Assembly (NCBI GenBank): GCA_029224185.1
Contig: CM055200.1
Coordinates: 9,750,670 to 9,814,669, forward strand
Source: Karalla daura
Lineage: Eukaryota > Chordata > Actinopteri > Chaetodontiformes > Leiognathidae
Direction: 5' to 3'
DNA length: 64,000 nt
Below, in pieces: positions 55,153 to 64,000 of the stretch (its first letter is position 1; each line of letters begins with the position of its first letter). The position numbers and the translations under genes were made by a program. The notes beneath the pieces were generated by a model that was given only the letters and a program-made list of their open reading frames with translations, was not told the origin of the DNA and made no database searches.

Positions 55153-56199
55153 ATCCTGGATCCAGATGTGCTGTGCTCCCGGCTGAGCCTGAGCTGCCAG
55201 CTGAGGGCAGGCCTGGCCCTGGCAGGGAGCGCAGAGGCCAGATGAAACAGGCAGAGCAGGGGGGGGGATTAATGCTCTCCTCACACACTTATTGGGAACC
55301 TGCACTTGCAGCCACTCGCCACATGCAGCCCATGAACTACCTATAATGCATTTCCAAACTGGCTTGTTCCTGACTCTCAACACATGCACTTGAGTCCAGA
55401 TGCCATTGTAATACAGCACATGAGGGTTTGACACAGTTATTGATTCAAACAACATGTTTATCCTCATTTTAAAGCTGATGAAGTCTTCACTGCCGTGAAT
55501 TATTGTTTCTGATTATTGTTTATGATATCGTGGTCTGTGGCGAGCGCGCCTGCCTGCGCTGGATCTCTGGTGTTTTACGGCGCTGGAAAGAGGGCAGCTT
55601 TAATCACTCCGGCTTTATAAGTTAAAGGAAAGCTCTCGATGGCACAGATGAATCTTATATTGCATGAAAGGAAGATGCAGGGCCAAAGAGGGCAAACCTC
55701 AAGGGGTGGCACGTCATATTTCTCTCCAAGAGGATTATGGGGGATTTCGAACACAGACACCTCTTGAAACCAGAAAGAGGCCAGAGTGAATCAAATATGG
55801 TGGAGACGGGGAGAAAAAAAAATCCATTCTCTTTTTGTTTTGCATTCATTTAATCGTCATACTGTAATTGCCTCACAAACAAAGAGCCAGGAGTGTCGCT
55901 GATCTGCAGCCATTTGACAGACAGACGGACACTTGTCCCCTGCAGTGATTTTTTTTCTCTTCCTCACCCTGAAAATATGCAGTGTGTGCGCATTTGGGAA
56001 AGATTTGCCGGTGAAAAGACAAATCGGTGTAATCTTTATCCCGTGGCGGCGAGTGTGCGTGTGATGAGCCACCGGTGAAAACAGAAATGGAGTGAAGCTC
56101 TCGCTGCTGTTGCCCCCATCATCCTTGACAAATGGAGCGGCTGCAGAAAGGCCCCTTTGAGTGAGTTGTAACTTTCGGCAGCCCCTCGCAGGTGTGGGT
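55153..56199. promoter_or_regulatory. weak candidate CNE at 55480-55860, remainder unassigned
   Basis: Complex text with TTATTGTTTCTGATTATTG near 55500. The minus frames at 55105-55467 and 55857-56261 have no recognisable domain. No gene supported. Confidence 0.25.
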
Positions 56200-56609
56200 G
56201 ATCTTTCATCCTCCCCGGCCCTCCTCCTCCGCCTCTCCGTCCTATCTCTGGCCTCCATCAAGAGAGAACGTGCTGCCCCAGGTTCAGATTAACTCCACTC
56301 TGACAGACCAAAGGCCTCCCCTCCTCCTGCCCCTTTCCACCTCAACTCACACATCTCCTACAACAGGGGAAATTAGGGCTAGTTTAGCAGATCTTACAGC
56401 ACCACTAAACACCGCCCCAGATCGCTCACTGATTGCCTGGCTCAATCCATTGTGTCCCCCCACCCCCGCCCCATCCTCCTCCCTCCTCTACCTCCACCTC
56501 CACCTCCACTCCCCTACGCTTATCTTTGCCTTTGGCCAAATGCAGTTTCTCTACCCTGAACCCACCTCCCCTCACACACACACACACACCCACCCACACA
56601 CACACACAG
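56200..56609. repeat. C-rich low complexity ending in (CA)n (56573-56609)
   Basis: CCTCCTCCGCC, CACCTCCACC-type text at 56200-56520 and a CA repeat at the end. The long Pro/Ser/Thr-rich frames here are due to this composition. Confidence 0.7.
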
Positions 56610-57179
56610 TATCCTCCCTCCAGCTTGTCCAGAGAAAATATATAACTAACTTATTGTGAAGAGTCACTCAGCAGGGTCAATAGATAATATCAGTCCAGAC
56701 TGTGTTTTCTTTGTGGTTTTGCGGGGAAACACACAGAAGTTAATGTTTCTTGTAATTGTGAATTAAAACGGATGGTGTGTTGCGTTTAGGACAAAGTGTA
56801 AAAGCTCCTTGAAAGCTTATTATCCTGGGTTCATCTTAGACCTGCGACGGTGGTGACAGATTTACCTGAAATCAGTGAACATCAGTCGAGAGGAGAAGAC
56901 GTTGCATTGGAAATTGACTCTGTGTTAGAATTAAATCTGGCCAGACGAGCATCATTTAGAGAGGTTTTTAAGTGTTACTCCTGCGGCAATTATGGATGAT
57001 CAGCCTTTGTGGCGAAACGCTTAAGCACCCATGGTGGGGTGAGACCTATCATTTGTCTCTCTTGTCAGTTTCCTGTTTTCCTGAGCAACTCCCCTGACCT
57101 GGCTGGGCCCGCCTGCCCCGAAGAGCACTTTCCCTTTCCTCATTCTGCACTGGGCTGGCAGGGAGGGAGGTGGAGGATG
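56610..57179. promoter_or_regulatory. weak candidate CNE at 56890-57000
   Basis: Ordinary AT-rich sequence; CATTTAGAGAGG and GCAATTATGG words near 56952-56996. No gene supported. Confidence 0.25.
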
Positions 57180-57191
57180 GTGTGTGTGTGT

Positions 57192-57255
<64 letters not shown>
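57180..57255. repeat. long (GT)n microsatellite then G run
   Basis: About 72 bp of GT with one TATG interruption, ending in TTTGGGGGGGG (57253-57265). Confidence 0.98.
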
Positions 57256-57258
<3 letters not shown>

Positions 57259-58289
57259 GGGGGGGTCTAACTTAATCTGACCCATTGCTCAGGTCAGTGA
57301 GCTGCTTACCGGGTCTATCCAAACATAGGGGCTTGTTTTGCTAAAGCTGTGGAAAGAAGAAGTACCCTCTTAAATCAATGCTTTACTCAGAGCTGTGCAC
57401 ATGCAAGGTTGTTATGCGTGAAACCACAGGAGGCCGGGCTGGCACACAACCAGCAGCCGAACTCCCCTCGCCATGAAGGCGAGGAAAAAAGAAAACTGGC
57501 CTCTGTACACAGCCAAAACTTTCTCAACATCACAGGCTGTCTTGCCGCATTTTTTTTCTTTTTTTTCATAAAGCTGAAGCTGAAGCAACAATTTCCCCAC
57601 AATTGCTGTGGCGCACTTGAACGCAACAGCATTTTCACTTGGGCCTTACACATTGTGCGCTCTTCCTATGACAGAAGGGAATTGCACTGTAAAACGCATC
57701 CAGCTGTGTGTACTTATCTTTTTCTCTTGACATATTTTCCCCAAAAGGTCCGGCCCTGATCTAATCATGACGTTGCAGAGAGCAGATCGAGCAGCGCTCA
57801 TGCACTGTATGTTTGTTGTGCACAGGCTGGAGCAGTTTGTGTGTTGTACTCAGGTATCATATGATCTAAAGAGGAATGTAGAAATCAGCCAGATTTATTG
57901 TTCCTGTTTGACTGAGCATTTCCACAAAGGCAAAAAGAGAAATGTTTCTACTAGCTTGAGGAGGCATTCAAGGCATCTTTGAAGTGGCTGTAAGATTTTC
58001 AGGGCCCTAAACGCCCCTGTTGCAGGGAGGACCAGATGCATTGCACAGCACAGAGGTGAATTGTCACCTAGATTGAATTTTTTATGGGCGCCCGTAGGCT
58101 CTTCTCTCAGTGCTCTTTGCTATCAGCGAGTTGTGGCGTCGTGAAGTCGTCCTGTCCGACACTGGAGAGAAAGGAATTCACATTATCTAGCGTTTCTTCT
58201 GCCTTTGTAGCTCAGACACCTGTGGGAGGTGTGCTGCCAAACCCAAGTATATTGCAACTGACTAAATGAGGCAAACTTGAACCGGGGCT
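57256..58289. other. non-coding, no gene supported
   Basis: The 136-codon plus frame 57349-57759 crosses T runs near 57550 and has no recognisable domain. Other frames also overlap. Confidence 0.35.
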
Positions 58290-58620
58290 GCACAGGACTT
58301 CTGACAAACATGGCCACCGGTAAAAGGCTCTTGTTGTGACTATAAACAAAGCCTCTAATTCACCATAATGGTTCTATGGGTCCAATGCTCTGGGAGATGC
58401 AATGGCCAGTCTCAGTAGCTTAATTATCTTTCTAATTTGTATTAGCACTGGCTATCCTCTCAGGGATAATTATGTATCTAGTGTGAGAGCGTGCTTAATG
58501 AGGTTAACTTAAGTCTTTACATGGAATAAGGGTTCAGTCACCTTATAGAGAAAAAAAAGCCCCACAGCTGCTGATTGCTGTGTTTTTCTCCTATTTAGAT
58601 GATGACCATTAAGTTGTGCA
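58290..58620. promoter_or_regulatory. candidate CNE
   Basis: TTAATTATC at 58420-58428 in complex AT-rich text, with ATTATGTATC and TAATGAGG-like words nearby. No coding frame of interest. Confidence 0.35.
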
Positions 58621-59768
58621 AATCCCAGAGGAGTGCAGAGGTACACTGAACCTATTCTCAGTGGTAACAGCAAGCAGAGGAGGCAGGAAGTTAGTTTGTG
58701 CCTGACGGATGGTAGAGAGCAGCATCCTACAAAAGCTACAGCTTGTCCACGCAGAGCAGATACGGATCAAAGAAAGCTCCTATCAGATCAATAGAACCTC
58801 GCTGCCATTCGCTGCTTTGCCCCGGTGACATTTTCGACAAATCTCAGCACTTCCAGCGGCCGAAAGTCACTGTGCGCTGGAGTGAGTCATGTTTAGCAGG
58901 TATTGATGAGGCAGATAAGAGCTCCGGCTCGCTTCTCGATATCATCTGAATTCCCAAAGTCCTGTGATCATGTTCCGTTTCCCTCGCAGCTCGTTCACAA
59001 TATACTGCACCCCGCCAGCACAAAAGAGCACATATTTCCTCCTCTGACTGAGTGTAATCCACAGCTAAAGAGCCCTCATTTATTTGCTGCACCCCTCCCA
59101 GTTTTGCTTGCTCAATACTTAGCTGTTTTTACTGCAGGTTAGCAAGGGAAACCATCTTATCTGTGACTGGGGGGATTTATTAGTGCAAAAAAGATAATTG
59201 CTATTCATAGGCCACTGGGGGCTGATTTACAACCACTAATATTTAGGATTCCTCGAGTCGTTTTTCAGCTTTTTTATCTGCAGCCGTGCCTGCAGCGCGC
59301 AGGGGAGAGAGGTCAGGTTGAACGATGAGGGATGGGCTGGGCAAAGCCTCCACTCACAGCAATTTGGCTGAAGACAAATGTGTGAGGAAGTAGCCGACAT
59401 GAAAAGGCCTCGTCCACGTAGGTCCACCTGGAGCTGACAAATACCTGCTCTATTTAACCTGTAATGAGGCTGCAGCTCTGGCTGCTCTGTCCGTGTTGTT
59501 TGCAGGAGACAAGTATCTGGAATGACCTCATGAAAAGCTGTAAACTGAGCATCAGTGCAGTCCCTCTGGCTCTTTTCCCTTCCAGTCGTGCTTTGAGAAT
59601 TGCAGTGAAAAAAAACCCCAAAAAACAATGTCCCCGGAGGTCATCCGTTGGTTTTGTTGATTGTATTACCTGCAACACAGGTAGCTTCTGTTTTTTTCAG
59701 GAGTTTGGCAAGGGCTTGTTGCAGGCGAAACAGGAAATGAAGAGTTTTGGGCCCGTCTGTCCACGCTG
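58621..59768. other. non-coding, no gene supported
   Basis: The minus frame 59236-59628 (about 130 codons) and overlapping frames lack domains. An A-run pair AAAAAAACCCCAAAAAAC is at about 59609-59626. No gene supported. Confidence 0.35.
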
Positions 59769-59769
59769 A

Positions 59770-59905
59770 TCCTCTAGCTGACCGGGAGGCAGCAGCGGCT
59801 TCAGCAGAGCACTCAGATGTGAGGTCATGGGTTCAGAGCCCAGGTGTTGTGCCTCGCAGCAGGACACTTCCCCGTCTAAACAGTGTAAATGATTTTAGAG
59901 AATGC
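59770..59905 (+). mobile_element. tRNA-derived SINE relic, plus strand
   Basis: A-box-like TAGCTGACCGG (59775-59785) and B-box-like GGTTCAGAGCC (59830-59840; one mismatch to GGTTCRANNCC) are 55 bp apart, as in a tRNA-headed element. The following CTCGCAGCAGGACACTTCCC (59852-59871) resembles the GAGCAAGGCACTTAACCCC body of fish SINEs. Degenerate, so an old copy. Confidence 0.5.
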
Positions 59906-60242
59906 AGAGGTTAACCCCAGATCAAAGACAACCACCTCCGAGGACTCACTCTGCCTCTCTCCTTCTTTCCCCTCTCGCTCTCTCTCTCAGCAGTATCTGT
60001 CAAACATAACGAGCGTAAACACGCTCATTTACTCCCATTAAATGTTTTGTTTTGATTGACCACATCGCTGCAAATTTAAGTATAACTCTCCCGCCACTCC
60101 ACCATGTTTTGGTGAGCAAATTTGATTTCAGATAACTTAAGAGATAAGAGTTAAACAATTATCAAATGCAATTTCAATTTTCAATTTGTTGTCCAAATGA
60201 GAAGAGCGTATCAACTGTGATATTCCAGCAGAAACAGAAGGT
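59906..60242. other. non-coding, AT-rich
   Basis: TC-rich short tract (59950-59988), then AT-rich text. No gene supported. Confidence 0.35.
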
Positions 60243-60281
60243 TGGGTGGGGGGGTGGGTGTGGGGTGTTGGGGAGGGGGGG
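60243..60281 (+). repeat. G-rich tract with strong quadruplex potential
   Basis: At least six runs of three or more G (GGG, GGGGGGG, GGG, GGGG, GGGG, GGGGGGG) with short T/TGT/TGTT/A loops in 39 bp of plus strand. Confidence 0.85.
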
Positions 60282-60299
60282 TTGTGCTGATGGAGAATC

Positions 60300-60620
60300 C
60301 CAGGAACGCGCAGCTACCTCCTTTTGATTCCCATTTCATTGATTTAATTTCTCATCCTTAAGAGATGTCACTTTGTCTGAAAATGTATTCATCCTGCATA
60401 TGCGACTCTTAATAGCGCTAATCTTTTTGCCAGAGCTGAAATCTCATGGAGGGATAATCTGAGATAAATATAGTTAATTGAGGCCAGGTGAACTTTCTTT
60501 ATCAGCAGCACAGTCAACCAATCTGAAGTTAATGTGATAATTAGAACGGAGATGTCTTCACCGAGAACAGACTGTGGTCCTGTCACGCAGCCTCAAATTT
60601 GCCTCAAATTACATCTGATT
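60300..60620. promoter_or_regulatory. strong candidate CNE
   Basis: Complex AT-rich text immediately after the G-rich tract, with GATTTAATTTCTC, AGTTAATTGAGG, GATAATTAG and GATAAAT-type (GATA-like) words. No coding frame of interest. Confidence 0.45.
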
Positions 60621-61000
60621 TCACCAGCCATCAGAAATCTATAGCAAACTGGAGGGGCAACAAACATAGCCGTGACTCCCTCAGACGTGTGTCAACGTGC
60701 TCGTCTGGAGGCAAAGAGCAAGAAAGACTTGTTTCCTGCAGCTGCTGCTCTTTAGGTGACTTTGTCTTAAAGATAAATTCTATAGAAGAGCCAGTGCGGC
60801 ACACAGCTCTGCTCCTCCTCTCTCTCCCTCTCTTCCTGCTAAGCTATGAAAGGGTGCTCTCTTTGGCCATGCATGCAGCCGGAGCTGCTCCTGACCACCA
60901 TTAACACCCCTGAGAAACCACGTCCTAATTACTCATTCAGCCTGACAGAATCGCCTTAATTACAAACTTCATTAGCCTGCAGGACTTTGTTTTCCTCCAG
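60621..61000. promoter_or_regulatory. candidate CNE at 60900-61000
   Basis: CCTAATTACTC and CCTTAATTACAAAC words within 45 bp. The plus frame 60599-60904 has no recognisable domain. Confidence 0.3.
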
Positions 61001-62721
61001 AAAAGGAGGGAGCAGGGGGACGGCTCGGGCCAAGGTGCAGCGGAGGCGAGGGGTAGGGGCTTTAGCACCTTATTCCTCCATGCATTTCTTTTTCCTTTTT
61101 CTTTTTTTTTTCAGTCAAAGGAGATGTTAAGACCTCAGTCAGAGATCTAATTAGATTCATGGTGAGAATCAGACACCTTTTAACTAGCCTCTGGAGTCCC
61201 CCCTAAAAGGACAGTGAGATCCAGGGTAGGAGCGGTACAGAGAATTAAATGGACCTACTGCTGCCTTTCATGTGTGAAGTGGTCTGATTTGCCATGTCCT
61301 CACCTCCAAATACAAAATAACCTGCAGCACTTACACACCCTGCTACCATTATACCTCGCTTATAAACACATAGCAGTGCCGTTGGGGGGAGGGCAGGACA
61401 AAAGCTGCAACCAGACAGTGTGCTCCGGTGCTGCCTCTTGCAGTAATTGGACTTGAAAAGACATATATTACCGTTACCTCGTTTATATATTCTGCACCCC
61501 GCCGGGCGCCTGTTTCTTCTCATTGCTGTGAAAATCAACGGCAGATCAATACACGTCACGTAGCACAGAGCCACCTGCCAGTCACGCCTATAGGTTTGTG
61601 CATTTGGAGTTCATGTGTTCACACTGCATGCAATTATAAGGCGGGCAGCGGTTTAGCCAGTGGGCATTAGCAGGAGTCAGGTGCGGCAGAGTGCTTCTCG
61701 GTTGCGCGTCCATGATATGTGACGAACGGTGGCGGCCATGTTGTCGATGCCATGGCCTGCCAGCCCCGGTGCCAGGGTGATTATTCACCTTAAGCTTACA
61801 TAAACCCCTCCACAAGAAGTTACGCTCATTATTAATTAGAAGGCAGCTCTTCAGAAACTCCACCGGAGACGCCGGACAGTGTTAGCATCCCCCTCCCTCT
61901 GTGGCTAAGCTGTGCCGTGCCGAGGAAGAACATTATGAGTGAATGAGAGTGAATGATTAGCAAGTATAATGCGGGCTGCTTCTCAGTGGAGGTGTTAAGG
62001 TGTTCACTGGCCCATAATAGATGTCACAACCTGAATTACTACCACCAATCATTTACACCGCCTGTCAGGCGATGCCCCACCTCCATGAGCAGACTCAGAG
62101 CACAGATACCAAACGGCTCTTCCTGCCGATGTCTATGCGTGGACATCAGACGCAGCCACACACTGTACATTTCCCCTGTAACACATTTCAACCACGTGGC
62201 TGTGCTATTTTTATGACCAGGGAATTCAGGAACATCTGCCGCTTCAGGAGAGACGCAACGAACGTGGGGCAGTGCTCAGTTTTTGTTTTTTTTTTTCCCG
62301 ACCTGGACGTCACATCCGTGTCTCGTAGCCAGCTGGTCTGCGGTCCTCGGCGAGGTGTTTGTGCTGAACAATCAAATTGCCTGCAGCCGCAGCCCGGGAC
62401 ATCCCATCTCTTGATACAAACCCGCAGATTAGTTTGTTTTTCCTTTAGGAAGAGCGGAGAATGCCGCTGCCTGCCCACACGCGCATACGCACACGTACAA
62501 GAGACGCAAACACCCACAGGACGCGATGTTTATGACTATAAGTCATGTTGAAACCAACTGTGAATGCTGTGGAGGGGGGCCGAGGGGGGATTGTGACAGC
62601 ACTGGCCAGACAGTTGGCAAGCAGTCAGATGGGCGTCACAGAGAACTTGTGAAAAAGCTAATAAGAGATGCTGCTGGAGTTGGGTCAGTGTTCACAGCAC
62701 TGACGCAGAGGCCTGCTCAGT
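61001..62721. other. non-coding, no gene supported
   Basis: The 176-codon plus frame 62021-62551 is the longest in the window but has no recognisable domain, crosses a T run (62286-62298) and is overlapped by a 109-codon minus frame; I regard it as chance. T runs also near 61090-61112. A YY1-like GGCGGCCATGTTG is at 61732-61744. Confidence 0.35.
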
Positions 62722-62722
62722 C

Positions 62723-62790
<68 letters not shown>
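62722..62790. repeat. compound (GT)n-(GA)n microsatellite
   Basis: GT repeat of about 18 bp followed by about 50 bp of GA. Confidence 0.98.
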
Positions 62791-62795
<5 letters not shown>

Positions 62796-63882
62796 TGTAG
62801 AATGCCTGTTGCTCACTGGGCTTCACAGAGTGGGGCGTTGTGTTTGGAGCCTGTTAGTGCAGAGAGATGTTCTATCCTGAAATAAACAGAGAAATAGATC
62901 GTAATACAAACCAGTTTAACTCGATGTATAGGTTTGCATGCATGAGCACAGGAAGCTGCAGCGTCTTGGTGTGTTTTCAATCCAAACATGTAATCTTACA
63001 TTAACCCCAATCTCCTCGTTGTGCTCATTTCATTAGCAAAACAACGTGAAGTGCAAGTGGTAAATGAGCAGCACCGAGCAGCACATGTCGTCAGGTTTGT
63101 GTTTTTAACCCCACGCTACAGTTTTATGATGATTTTCTCCAATTATTCTGTGTATTTGGGTTTTCGCTGTATATCTTTATTTTGTGTTTTTTTTTTGCTG
63201 AGTTTTGTGTATTTTAATACGTGCTCACACGCAGGCTAGCTTAGCCTGTAAATACTGAGCTCTGTATATTTGTGCTTATAAATAATCTTTTAAAGATAGA
63301 GTCGGATATCTGTAGCTCACAAACAAGTCACACAGAAATATTTATGTGCTAAATAATTTGAAAACAAGCCTGTATCATTGCATTGTGTAAACCTATAAAA
63401 GCATTTCGCTTTTAAACACAAATCACATGTGTATCTCATGAATGTGTGCAACGTGTGACTTGCACTGTTGTCACGATGTAAAATAAGCACAGTGTTTACC
63501 GGTGCGGGCCTTGTTTGAGTTTTGCGTTTCACTCGGCCAACACTGCTCTATTTTAAAGCACTTAATGAGAAATCCAAAGCTCTAACATTACATTTTAAAT
63601 ATGTGTCACTGGCTCAGGTGAAGGAAAAGCAATGATCCAAGCGTACAGAAGCCCCTGTCCAAAAGAGTCCAGCGCCAGCGTTTTCTGCTGCCTCACTTTC
63701 CAGACACTAAGCGCTCCACTGCCGTCAGCCCCGGCCAGCAGAAACCTGATATTTCATGTTTTTTGGGGGGCAGATTTTTCGCCCTGTGGGCGACCAAGAG
63801 GGGGAGACACAGCAGAGCTCAGACGGGAGCAGAGCTGGGACAGAAGAACAGGTGCCCACAATTTCACCTGTCTGCTCACTAA
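62791..63882. other. non-coding, AT-rich
   Basis: A T run is at about 63187-63196. Short frames on both strands have no domains. No gene supported. Confidence 0.35.
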
Positions 63883-63920
63883 CACACACATACACACACA
63901 CACACTCACATACACACACC
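63883..63920. repeat. (CA)n microsatellite, interrupted
   Basis: CA repeats with TACA and CTCA interruptions. Confidence 0.95.
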
Positions 63921-64000
63921 AGCAGCTATATTACATTTCAGCTCTAATTGTTGCCACGTTTAGTGCACTCGAAAACAGCTGAGGAGAAGTGGGCTAAAGC
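63921..64000. other. non-coding end of window
   Basis: Nothing supported in the last 80 bp. Confidence 0.3.

Noticed and set aside
56192..56659. 155-codon Pro/Ser/Thr-rich frame
   Set aside because: Produced by C-rich low complexity and a CA repeat; no domain.
62021..62551. Longest open frame (176 codons, plus strand)
   Set aside because: No recognisable domain, crosses a T run and a CA/CG low-complexity stretch, and is overlapped by a 109-codon minus-strand frame. Length is within chance for 64 kb in six frames.
1..64000. Bacterial, phage, CRISPR or toxin-antitoxin system
   Set aside because: No operon-like frames, no ribosome binding site pattern, no spaced direct repeat array; microsatellites and SINE relics point to a vertebrate nuclear genome.
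1..64000. Recognisable microRNA hairpin
   Set aside because: I looked for common vertebrate microRNA seeds and long imperfect hairpins and saw none, but a folding scan could not be run by eye.

Overview
The window looks like nuclear DNA from a ray-finned (teleost) fish. It has moderate base composition, very many CA/GT, TC/GA, GATA-free tetranucleotide and homopolymer microsatellites, CpG-depleted background with a few CpG-dense patches, two tRNA-headed SINE-like relics and two degenerate copies of a 'GTAAAAGTCCTGCATTC' type repeat that I recognise as common in percomorph-like fishes. Nothing resembles a prokaryotic operon, phage, plasmid or CRISPR locus. The teleost assignment is inference from repeat style, not from a gene.

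I find no protein-coding gene, rRNA, complete tRNA, snRNA or recognisable microRNA. Every open frame I read through is short (under about 180 codons), lacks a recognisable domain, often starts at a non-ATG codon, and many are just translated microsatellites (Thr-His, Ser-Leu, Cys-Val strings). The window is therefore best described as a gene desert or the interior of a very large intron.

Layout: 1-5.9 kb is AT-rich non-coding sequence with a CA repeat and an inverted/direct repeat cluster; 5.9-6.1 kb is a long CA/TC compound microsatellite; 6.1-8.0 kb is mixed sequence with a good ZNF143-type site; 8.1-13.4 kb is dense in complex, homeodomain-motif-rich sequence that reads like conserved non-coding elements (CNEs); 13.4-19 kb is looser; 19-22 kb and 24-26 kb again hold CNE-like blocks; 26.9-27.4 kb is an orphan CpG island; 28-31 kb is mixed; 31-41 kb is the richest CNE-like stretch (notably 31.1-31.5, 32.2-33.3, 34.4-34.8, 36.1-36.6, 37.1-38.7, 39.5-40.1 kb); 41-46.5 kb holds repeat relics and two CpG patches; 46.5-47.2 and 50.3-52.3 kb are CNE-like; 52.4-60 kb is microsatellite-rich mixed sequence ending in a SINE relic; 60.2-60.6 kb pairs a G-quadruplex-type tract with a CNE-like block; 60.6-64 kb is mixed with a GT/GA repeat.

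The simplest reading (inference) is a regulatory landscape around or inside a developmental regulator gene: many blocks of several hundred bases carrying TAATTA, octamer, TCF/Lef, AP-1, Onecut, Fox and E-box type motifs and no coding content. The target gene is not visible and I do not name it. CNE calls are by eye (complex AT-rich text, motif density, no repeats), so their edges are approximate and they need cross-species alignment to be confirmed.
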